Below are positions 5,072-11,712 of a stretch of 12,884 nt of DNA, one piece after another (positions within the stretch are counted from its first letter, which is position 1; every line of letters begins with the position of its first letter). The position numbers and the translations under genes are program-made. The notes under the pieces are model-generated. The model did no database searches, was not told the DNA's origin, and saw nothing but the letters and a program-made list of their open reading frames with translations. Origin of the DNA: Limnohabitans sp. (GTDB taxonomy: Bacteria; Pseudomonadota; Gammaproteobacteria; Burkholderiales; Burkholderiaceae_C); contig JANQXJ010000240.1 in NCBI GenBank assembly GCA_030729445.1, positions 1-12,884 on the forward strand, read 5' to 3'.

Positions 5072-7045
5072 CAGGGCCTGGGGCGGCCTCAAAAACGACA
5101 GCGGTTGCGCTCGGATGCGCTTGCCTATGGCCTGGCGGATTCGGTACCGGTTGGTTCCGCTGACCCCTTGCGAGGCCAAGGCTACCCGAAAAGCGAGGTA
5201 AAAACTCACGCCCAAGTTGAGCGGGCCAATGACGGCCAGACCGGCCATGGCCCAAGCAAAATCCGGTGTGCTCAGGGCTGGCAGGCCGAGTGTGAAAGCC
5301 GCCGCAGCGATTTGGCCCGCAGCGAGAGTCACGTGCCGCACATCCAGACTCAGACCAAAAAACAACGCGATTACCGGGACCAACCCCAGCATCAGGCCCA
5401 GCGAGATGTTGGCTGCCAAGCCCGAGATGTTGTGCTGCAAATACACGCCCACCCGCTCGGCGCTGCGCACCCCAATCCAGCGGCGCAGCCGGGGGTGATA
5501 GCGCAGGGCCGAATCGAGCTGGTGCAGCACAAACGCGTTTTCTGCCCATCCCGCGATGATGCTGGATGCAAAGAGCAAGACCCCCGTGAAAGCTGCGAAC
5601 AAGGCAGTAGGGCCCAGCAAGCTGACCGAAGACAACACATATTGGGCTTCGACCTCATTGGCCATGGGGTTCAGGCCCAGTTGGATCAGGCCCCAGCAAA
5701 TGAGCAAGACCACAGGCACCACCGCCAGCAGGTTACCCAAAATGGCGGCGATCTGAGAGCGAAAAAGGTGAGCGACCTCGTCCACAAAGCCGTTCACACC
5801 TTCGTCGTTGTCGATGTGTTTGAGCTTGGCCGCCATGGCTGGTGCGGTGACGGCCGGTTGCTTGGTGGCCACCGTCCAGTGCAGCAGCATCACGAGTACA
5901 AACGACAAGGCATAGTTGGTACCTGCTGCCAGACCCGCCCAAAAGGGTGAAAGGGCCAAAGCTGTGATGGCGAATTTGGCCCAGGTGGTCAGGCCGATGA
6001 CCGCACCGCCACCCAGTGCTTTGCCCAGCATGCGGCGGTACTCGGCTCGGTTGCGGGTGATGTAGTGCTCACCGCTTTCGGCGCTGCGCTGGGCCACTTT
6101 TTCAGCCAGCATGTGGCTGTTGGCCGCCCACAGGCTGCCGATGCTGCGGCTGTCGTGGCTGACTTGGGCGAGGTGCGCGAGCAGGGCCAGCATGGCCGGC
6201 ACAGGGGCATGCGTGAGCAGAGTCTCCAACAGGTGTTTGCAGCGGATCACCAGGTGGCGCAGTTGGCGCAGCCGAAATACGATGCCCACCGAAATGCCGT
6301 GTTCTTGCAGGTGCGAGTAGACGGTGTAGGCCGCATGGCGGCAATCGTCGAGCTGATCTTTGAGCCCTTGGGCCGCTGTTTGGCATGCTGGGCTGTGTGG
6401 GCCGCCCTGCTGCAGTGCCTGGCGAAATGTTTCAAGGGCCATGGGCAACTCGTGAAACGGCCGTGTGTTTTCGTCGCGGCTGGCCATGCGGGTGCGGATT
6501 TCGGCCGAATGCCCGGTGGCATTGACCTGGCCCACGCAATAGGTCAACGCATCCATCAAGCTGGCCTGCAAAGCTGGCGGCGCTTGTGTGGGTGCATGGG
6601 GCAAGACCAAGCGGGTCAGGCCGCTCAGGGTGTGTTCGTCCAGGGACTGCAGCCACTGCACGTCAAAAGGCTCGGGCTTCAAAAACAGAAACAAAGCCCC
6701 GAGATCTCGTGTGTCGGGGGTGGAGGGCAGCAGCTTCATGCGCAGGCGGTGGCCGAGGTCGCTGATGAAGGCTGCGCGTGAGGCAAAGCCCAAGTCGGCC
6801 AGCAATGGCGTGGCATCTGAGTCAGCCACAAATCCTTCCCACCAAGCTTGCCAGGCCTGTGTCATTTGCGGCCGGGCTAACAAAGCATCCACCAACAGGC
6901 CGAGCCGGGCAGCCGCTTGCTCGGGTGACTGACGGTCGCCGCGTACCCATTGCAGGACATCGTTGAGCCATAAATGTCGATCAACACGGTGGTCAAGCCG
7001 CGGCAATTGTTCAGTCAAGTGCAACAGGGTGAGCGAAGAAGCCAT
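5054..7045 (-). CDS. Gcr-family ('site-specific recombinase') integral membrane protein
   Basis: This protein resembles the family annotated in databases as 'site-specific recombinase Gcr' (SpecificRecomb). From the ATG at 7045 it has 663 residues; an in-frame ATG at 7102 would add 19. The first half (about 1-320) is soluble and helical. The family-like blocks GEHYITRNRAEYRRML (325-340) and ATKQPAVTAPAMA (393-405) follow. The second half holds about six or seven hydrophobic segments, near 344-369, 371-391, 431-456, 476-499, 544-566, 573-591 and 595-621. I see neither a serine-recombinase nor a tyrosine-recombinase active site, and a multi-span membrane protein is an unlikely recombinase. The true role is unknown. 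It is divergent from the MaoC gene, and its end overlaps the gene at 4427-5065. Confidence 0.85.
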   Translation of the reverse strand: MASSLTLLHLTEQLPRLDHRVDRHLWLNDVLQWVRGDRQSPEQAAARLGLLVDALLARPQMTQAWQAWWEGFVADSDATPLLADLGFASRAAFISDLGHRLRMKLLPSTPDTRDLGALFLFLKPEPFDVQWLQSLDEHTLSGLTRLVLPHAPTQAPPALQASLMDALTYCVGQVNATGHSAEIRTRMASRDENTRPFHELPMALETFRQALQQGGPHSPACQTAAQGLKDQLDDCRHAAYTVYSHLQEHGISVGIVFRLRQLRHLVIRCKHLLETLLTHAPVPAMLALLAHLAQVSHDSRSIGSLWAANSHMLAEKVAQRSAESGEHYITRNRAEYRRMLGKALGGGAVIGLTTWAKFAITALALSPFWAGLAAGTNYALSFVLVMLLHWTVATKQPAVTAPAMAAKLKHIDNDEGVNGFVDEVAHLFRSQIAAILGNLLAVVPVVLLICWGLIQLGLNPMANEVEAQYVLSSVSLLGPTALFAAFTGVLLFASSIIAGWAENAFVLHQLDSALRYHPRLRRWIGVRSAERVGVYLQHNISGLAANISLGLMLGLVPVIALFFGLSLDVRHVTLAAGQIAAAAFTLGLPALSTPDFAWAMAGLAVIGPLNLGVSFYLAFRVALASQGVSGTNRYRIRQAIGKRIRAQPLSFLRPPQALPPSVL

Positions 7046-7140
7046 GAATTCCAAAGTTGTGGGTAGAAACCCTGACCTTAACGCAAAACCGTGTCGCCGC
7101 ATCGACAGACCAATTTAAGCAAGTTCCATACATTGGGGCT

Positions 7141-7596
7141 ATGAAAACATTTGCTAATTTGGCCGAATTGGCCGCCTGTGTCGGCCAAGATGTGGCCGCG
7201 ACCGAATGGGTGACGATCACCCAGCAACAAGTCAATCAGTTCGCAGAGGCTACGGGTGATCACCAGTGGATCCACGTTGACGTCGAGCGAGCCAAACAAG
7301 GCCCCTTTGGTGCGCCCATCGCGCATGGCTTTTTGACTTTGTCCTTGCTGTCACAATTTTTTGACAAAACCATTCAGATCAGCGCCAAAAGCATGGGTGT
7401 CAACTACGGCTTGAATAAGGTCCGCTTCATGGCCCCGGTCCCGGTGGGCAGCCGATTGCGGGCGCACCTGCATTTGAATTCCGCCACGCCCATTGAGGGC
7501 AACGGCCTGCAGCTCCAGTGGAACGTGACGGTGGAGCGAGAGGGCAGCGACAAACCGGTGTGTGCAGCCGAGTCGCTGGTGCGCATTTACGCCTGA
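7141..7596 (+). CDS. MaoC-family (R)-specific enoyl-CoA hydratase
   Basis: A 151-residue hot-dog-fold protein of the MaoC dehydratase family. The hydratase signature is clear: ATGDHQWIHVD at 37-47, giving the catalytic pair D40 and H45, followed by FGAPIAHGFLTLSL at 56-69. Single-domain members hydrate trans-2-enoyl-CoA to (R)-3-hydroxyacyl-CoA, feeding polyhydroxyalkanoate or fatty-acid metabolism, but the substrate cannot be read from sequence. The ATG at 7141 was chosen because the homologous region begins shortly after it; the preceding GGGG is close and weak as a ribosome site. The gene is divergent from the Gcr-family gene (95 bases between starts). Its stop overlaps the convergent trmL end by 10 bases. 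Confidence 0.92.
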   Translation: MKTFANLAELAACVGQDVAATEWVTITQQQVNQFAEATGDHQWIHVDVERAKQGPFGAPIAHGFLTLSLLSQFFDKTIQISAKSMGVNYGLNKVRFMAPVPVGSRLRAHLHLNSATPIEGNGLQLQWNVTVEREGSDKPVCAAESLVRIYA

Positions 7597-8084
7597 GCGG
7601 GCAGGCCGGGCGCCGGGCTGGCCCCGGTAAAGCCGTTTTGTCGCCAAGCCTCGAACACGGTGACAGCCACCGCATTCGACAGGTTCAGGCTGCGCTGGCC
7701 TTCGCACATGGGCAGCTTGATGCGCTGGGCAGGGGCGAACTGTTCGCGCAGCTCTGGCGCCAAGCCCCGCGTTTCCGAGCCAAACACCAACCAGTCGCCT
7801 GGGGCAAAAGCCACACCGTGCGCGGCGCGGCTGCCGCGTGTGGTCAGGGCATACATGCGCTCGGGCTCGGGTTTTTCTTGGGCTAAAAAAGTGGCCCAGT
7901 CCGCATGGCGGCGCAAATCGGCGTACTCGTGGTAGTCCAGTCCTGCGCGGCGCATGTGTTTGTCGTCCATCGAAAAACCCAGCGGCTCGATCAGGTGGAG
8001 CGTGCAGCCCGTGTTGGCCGCCAAGCGGATGACGTTGCCGGTATTCGGCGGGATTTCGGGCTCAACCAAAACGATATGGAACAT
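7587..8084 (-). CDS. trmL: tRNA (cytidine(34)-2'-O)-methyltransferase
   Basis: TrmL methylates the ribose 2'-O of the wobble base (Cm34 or cmnm5Um34) in tRNA-Leu isoacceptors, using S-adenosylmethionine. The 165-residue protein is a minimal SPOUT methyltransferase, slightly longer than E. coli TrmL. The three SPOUT motifs are present: NTGNVIRLAANTG (14-26), FGSETRGL (101-108) and RSLNLSNAVAV (131-141), which form the knotted cofactor site. The extra C-terminal tail (about 151-165) is Ala/Pro/Gly-rich. The ATG at 8084 is chosen because the family core MFHIVLVEPEIPPNTGN starts there; the open frame continues upstream only into comF sequence. The comF stop is 22 bases upstream, so comF-trmL are likely cotranscribed. 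Confidence 0.95.
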   Translation of the reverse strand: MFHIVLVEPEIPPNTGNVIRLAANTGCTLHLIEPLGFSMDDKHMRRAGLDYHEYADLRRHADWATFLAQEKPEPERMYALTTRGSRAAHGVAFAPGDWLVFGSETRGLAPELREQFAPAQRIKLPMCEGQRSLNLSNAVAVTVFEAWRQNGFTGASPAPGLPAQA

Positions 8085-8106
8085 GGCCGGTATTGTGCCT
8101 TGGCCT

Positions 8107-8853
8107 TCAGGCCTCGCCTCCTGCTTCGGTTCGGGCCAGCACCAGGGCGCTGACCTGCGCTGCGCCCGCCTCGCGCAACACCCGGGCTGCTGTGTGCAGG
8201 GAGGCACCGCTGGTCATCACGTCGTCAATCAGCACCACTTTTTTGCCGCGCAGCTGCGCCGCCCGCAGTGGCTCCACCGCAAAAGCCCCCACCAAGTTGG
8301 CCAGCCGCTCGGCTCGGGGCAGTGTGCGTTGCGAAGGCGTGTCGCGGGTGCGCAACAGCAAACGGGCGTCGGCTTTTTGGGGGCTGAGTTGGCGTGCCAA
8401 CAGCCACGACTGGTTGTAGCCGCGCTCGGCCAGACGCTGTGCCGACAGCGGAATCGGCAGCACCCAGTCGGCTGCATCCAGCGTGTCTTCGGCCAAGGGG
8501 GTGCTTTGCATCAGGGTGGCCAAAGCGCCAGCCCAGCCAGCTTGCTGCTGAAACTTGTAGCGGGCGATCAGGTCCACCCAAGGCCAGGCGTAAGTGGTGG
8601 CCGTCAGGCACAAGTCCAATGGCGGTGAACTCTTCAGACAAGCGCCGCATCGCCGTGCGGGATGGGGCGTGGGCAGGGCGCAAGTTGGACAGCGGTTTTG
8701 GGGCTGGGCAAAGCGGCTGATGCAGGCCTCGCACAACGGCGACTGGGGCCAGCTTTGGCAGATGGCGCAGCGGCTGGGCAGCCAGCGCCAAAATCTACCA
8801 GCCAGCGGGCCGGACGATGTGTTCAACAAGCCTTCAAGCCAAGCAGGTCTCAT
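8107..8853 (-). CDS. comF: ComF family protein (competence-type phosphoribosyltransferase-like)
   Basis: ComF is needed for uptake of single-stranded DNA during natural transformation in several bacteria. It acts on the cytoplasmic side and has a phosphoribosyltransferase fold. The 248 residues show an N-terminal zinc-ribbon-like region with four Cys pairs: C29-x2-C32, C41-x2-C44, C55-x2-C58 and C69-x2-C72. A phosphoribosyltransferase domain follows, with PIPLSAQRLAERGYNQS (133-149) and the PRPP-binding motif VVLIDDVMTSGASL (206-219). The ATG at 8853 fits the family start but has no ribosome site. A possible promoter lies so close that the mRNA might be leaderless. It is divergent from the methyltransferase gene (88 bases) and upstream of trmL. 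Whether this organism is transformable is not shown by the window. Confidence 0.93.
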   Translation of the reverse strand: MRPAWLEGLLNTSSGPLAGRFWRWLPSRCAICQSWPQSPLCEACISRFAQPQNRCPTCALPTPHPARRCGACLKSSPPLDLCLTATTYAWPWVDLIARYKFQQQAGWAGALATLMQSTPLAEDTLDAADWVLPIPLSAQRLAERGYNQSWLLARQLSPQKADARLLLRTRDTPSQRTLPRAERLANLVGAFAVEPLRAAQLRGKKVVLIDDVMTSGASLHTAARVLREAGAAQVSALVLARTEAGGEA

Positions 8854-8859
8854 CCAGTC

Positions 8860-8888
8860 AATATACTCAGCCCGGGCTGATGGAACAA
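8860..8888 (-). promoter_or_regulatory. Possible comF promoter with a 14-bp palindrome in its spacer
   Basis: On the minus strand, TTGTTC (8888-8883) and TATATT (8865-8860) are separated by 17 bases. The -10 box matches consensus at five of six positions; the -35 box is weak, at three of six. The spacer contains the perfect palindrome TCAGCCCGGGCTGA (8867-8880), placed as an operator would be. The predicted transcript start falls at or near the comF ATG (8853). No regulator can be assigned. Confidence 0.35.
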
Positions 8889-8941
8889 GTGCACAACCTG
8901 TCTGTGCTTGTGCGGGCCCAACTTCATTTTTGACCTTGCCC

Positions 8942-9859
8942 ATGCCCCAAGCCCTTCGCCCCCCTTCTTTGGACCCCGTGGCCGCTGCCCGCTGGCAATC
9001 CCTGCCCATGCGCTTAGCCCAGTCACCTTGGCTGCACGAAGAGGTGGCCAACCGCATGCAGGAGCGCTTGGATTTCATCAAATTGCAGCCTCAGCAATGG
9101 GTGCATTGGGGAGCCTTGCGCGGCGGCTTGGCTGCGCAACGCGCTCTGGAGCAGCGTTACCCTAAGGCTCAGGTTTGGCTGGCTGGAGAGCCCCCTGCAC
9201 TCGCCCAGGCCACCCGCCAGGCACTTCACAGCGCCTGGTGGCAGGCCCAGCACTGGCGCAGTCCCAAGCGGCACGAGGGTCTGCCACCCGATCACACCGC
9301 GCAAATGGTGTGGGCCAATATGCACCTGCATGCCAGCGCTGAGCCCCAGGCCTTGCTAAAAACCTGGCACCGGGCCTTGGCGGTCGATGGTTTTTTGATG
9401 TTTTCTTGCCTGGGTCCCGACACGCTGCGTGATCTGCGTCAGGTGTATGCCCGGGCTGGTTGGCCAGAACCCGCACACGCGTTCACCGACATGCACGACT
9501 GGGGCGACATGCTGGTCGAGGCCGGTTTTGCCGAACCGGTTATGGACATGGAGCGCATCACCTTGACGTACGCCAGCCCTGACACTTTGCTGGCCGATTT
9601 GCGCAGCCTGGGTCGTAATTTGCATGTGCAGCGTTTTCAGGGTTTGCGTTCACGCCTGTGGCGTGAGCGCTTGTCTGAGGCCTTGCTGGCGCTGGCCCGT
9701 CCCGAGCACGGGGGGCGGCTGTCCTTGGGTTTTGAGATTGTTTACGGGCATGCCTTGAAGCCTCAGCCGCGAATGAAATTGGCCGCTAAAACCGAAATTG
9801 GACTGGATCAGATGCGGCATATGCTGCATTCGGGTGGGGGTATACATGGCAAAGTTTGA
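8942..9859 (+). CDS. BioC-like class I methyltransferase, degenerate SAM motif
   Basis: A 305-residue protein resembling the BioC/NDUFAF5-type methyltransferases of Burkholderiales. It starts with DPVAAARW (11-18) and SPWLHEEVANRMQERLDFI (28-46). The later blocks VDGFLMFSCLGPDTLRDLR (148-166) and FTDMHDWGDMLVEAGFAEPV (181-200) are typical of the family. BioC methylates malonyl-ACP to start biotin synthesis. Here, however, the place of SAM-binding motif I (usually an LDLGCGTG-like loop) reads QQWVHWGALRGGL (51-63), so cofactor binding is doubtful and the true reaction is open. No other biotin gene is in the window. The ATG at 8942 was chosen by family start, without a clear ribosome site; the open frame upstream only covers comF antisense. 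Confidence 0.75.
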   Translation: MPQALRPPSLDPVAAARWQSLPMRLAQSPWLHEEVANRMQERLDFIKLQPQQWVHWGALRGGLAAQRALEQRYPKAQVWLAGEPPALAQATRQALHSAWWQAQHWRSPKRHEGLPPDHTAQMVWANMHLHASAEPQALLKTWHRALAVDGFLMFSCLGPDTLRDLRQVYARAGWPEPAHAFTDMHDWGDMLVEAGFAEPVMDMERITLTYASPDTLLADLRSLGRNLHVQRFQGLRSRLWRERLSEALLALARPEHGGRLSLGFEIVYGHALKPQPRMKLAAKTEIGLDQMRHMLHSGGGIHGKV

Positions 9860-9953
9860 GAAACATCAAAAGTTGGTTTGATCTCGGGTAAAATCCGGCC
9901 GTTTTGAGCAAAGAACATGCTTGACAGGGTGTTAGGTTATTGAAAGTTGACGG

Positions 9954-10430
9954 ATGTCAAATCAGGCTTACCAATTCGCGCAAGTGTCGGGCCCGGCCGT
10001 TCAATGGCGTCTCAAACGCAATTGCTCGGTCACGCCAGCCCAGCTAGGATGGATGTACCTGTCTTTGTGCACGGTGTCTTTGGGGATTGGTGTTTTCTTT
10101 TGGATGCAAGGCGCCACTTTGGTGTTGGCCTTTGCAGGCCTGGAATTGGCGGTGGTTGGGTTGGCCTTTTTGGCTTATGCCCGTCATGCTGCTGATGGTG
10201 AAATGATTTCGCTGCAAGGCAGCAACCTGGTGGTCGAGCTGGAGACGGCAGGCCGCTTGGAGCGGGCTGAATTTGAGCGCCAATGGGTGCGGGTTGAGCC
10301 CAAGTCTGGAGATCAAAGCCTGATCGAGCTGTCGGGTCAAGGTCGAACGATTGAGGTGGGGCGCTTTGTCAGGCCCGAGCTCCGGCAAGTGCTGGCGCGA
10401 GAAATCAGGAGGGCATTGCGCACAGCGTGA
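9954..10430 (+). CDS. DUF2244 family membrane protein at the head of the cox genes
   Basis: A 158-residue protein of the uncharacterised DUF2244 family. After a short cytoplasmic stretch (1-30), two membrane helices at about 31-50 and 53-75 form a hairpin. A soluble tail (76-158) carries GSNLVVELETAGRLERAEFERQWV (89-112) and ends with VGRFVRPELRQVLAREIRRAL, the typical end of this family. Genes of this family often sit beside cytochrome oxidase genes in beta- and alphaproteobacteria. Here coxB begins 77 bases later on the same strand, so a part in oxidase assembly or stability is plausible but unproven. The ATG at 9954 has only a weak ribosome site. A TAAAAT box at 9889-9894 could be a -10 element, without a good -35. 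Confidence 0.85.
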   Translation: MSNQAYQFAQVSGPAVQWRLKRNCSVTPAQLGWMYLSLCTVSLGIGVFFWMQGATLVLAFAGLELAVVGLAFLAYARHAADGEMISLQGSNLVVELETAGRLERAEFERQWVRVEPKSGDQSLIELSGQGRTIEVGRFVRPELRQVLAREIRRALRTA

Positions 10431-10507
10431 TGTCTTTTGGCTGGCTGGATTAGTCCGAGTTGGCCGAAGGTTTGAATTCAACAGAGTCTTGGAAGTTAGT
10501 GAGAACC

Positions 10508-11680
10508 ATGAAGAACATTTCCAATCAATTGGCTTCGCTGCTATCCCGCGCGGGCATCTTTGCAGGCGCATGGGCAGCCACTGCGGCCTACGCGGTCAAT
10601 GATCTGCCGGGCGGCCCTGCTGTCAATCAGCTCAATTTGCATCCAGCAGCCACCAAAATTGCTGAAGAACAGCAATGGCTGCACTGGTTCATGTTGATCA
10701 TCTGCACGGTGATCTTCATCGGGGTGTTTGCGGTGATGTTTTATTCCATCTGGAAGCATCGCAAATCGGTGGGTCATAAGCCTGCGACTTTCACAGATTC
10801 CATCACCGTTGAAGTCCTGTGGACAGCCGTGCCTTTCTTGATCGTGATCTTGATGGCCTTGCCCGCAACCAAGGTGCTTGTTGCCCAAAAAGACACTACA
10901 AACGCCGATTTAACGGTCAAAGTGACGGGTTACCAGTGGAAATGGGGCTACGACTACATCAACGGCGAAGGCGAAGGCTTGAGCTACATTTCTACTTTGG
11001 ATTCTTCACAGCGTGCAATGTCTGACGCGGGCAAGCCAGAAGGCGACAACTACCTGCTCAAAGTGGACAATCCTTTGGTTGTGCCTGTGGGTCAAAAAGT
11101 TCGGGTGATCACCACTGCCAACGACGTGATTCACGCTTTTGCGGTGCCAGCTTTCGGTATCAAACAAGATGCAATCCCAGGCTTCGTGCGCGACACTTGG
11201 TTCCGTGCTGAAAAAACCGGCGACTTTTATGGTCAGTGCCAAGAGCTGTGTGGTAAAGAACACGCTTATATGCCGATCCACGTGAAGGTTTTGTCGGCCA
11301 CCGACTACGCAGCTTGGGTTGACACTGAGAAGAAAAAGCAAGCCGCCAAAGCCGATGATCCAGCCAAAGTCTGGGCGCTGGACGACCTGTCCAAGCGCGG
11401 CGAGAAAGTTTATGCGGCCAACTGCGCTGCCTGCCACCAGGCCAACGGCAAAGGTGCTGGCTCCATCAAGGCGGTGGACGGTTCGTCCATCGTGCTCGAT
11501 GCGGACAAGTCCAAGCAAATTGCCATATTGCTCAATGGCGCTGGCAATGGTGCCATGCCTGCATGGAAGCAGTTGACGGATACCGAAATTGCTGCTGTGA
11601 TCACTTACACCAAAAACAACTGGTCCAACAAGACCGGGCAAATCGTGCAACCGGCTGAAGTTCTGGCCGCTCGCAAATAA
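10508..11680 (+). CDS. coxB: Cytochrome c oxidase subunit II with fused cytochrome c domain
   Basis: Subunit II receives electrons at its CuA centre and passes them to subunit I. The 390 residues comprise a signal peptide (1-29, ending AAYA), two membrane helices (about 59-80 and 105-126), and a periplasmic cupredoxin domain. The CuA ligands are visible: H209 and the cluster CQELCGKEHAYM (C244, E246, C248, H252, M255). A C-terminal class I cytochrome c domain is fused, with the haem motif CAACH at 306-310 and a likely axial Met in GAMPAW (M350). That makes the enzyme a caa3 type, in which haem c is part of subunit II. The ATG at 10508 starts the signal peptide; an in-frame TTG at 10460 is less likely. 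coxA follows after 32 bases, clearly as an operon. Confidence 0.97.
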   Translation: MKNISNQLASLLSRAGIFAGAWAATAAYAVNDLPGGPAVNQLNLHPAATKIAEEQQWLHWFMLIICTVIFIGVFAVMFYSIWKHRKSVGHKPATFTDSITVEVLWTAVPFLIVILMALPATKVLVAQKDTTNADLTVKVTGYQWKWGYDYINGEGEGLSYISTLDSSQRAMSDAGKPEGDNYLLKVDNPLVVPVGQKVRVITTANDVIHAFAVPAFGIKQDAIPGFVRDTWFRAEKTGDFYGQCQELCGKEHAYMPIHVKVLSATDYAAWVDTEKKKQAAKADDPAKVWALDDLSKRGEKVYAANCAACHQANGKGAGSIKAVDGSSIVLDADKSKQIAILLNGAGNGAMPAWKQLTDTEIAAVITYTKNNWSNKTGQIVQPAEVLAARK

Positions 11681-11712
11681 GCCGTACCGTTTATAAATCA
11701 AAGGAAATCAAG

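Noticed and set aside
5105..6781. Long plus-strand open frames (281 and 238 residues)
   Set aside because: Both are antisense to the Gcr-family gene and have no recognisable domain.
8594..8941. N-terminal extension of the methyltransferase frame
   Set aside because: The extension lies mostly antisense to comF and has no family resemblance; the family start is at 8942.
9921..9926. Perfect TTGACA upstream of the DUF2244 gene
   Set aside because: No acceptable -10 box lies 15-19 bases downstream, so it was not called a promoter.
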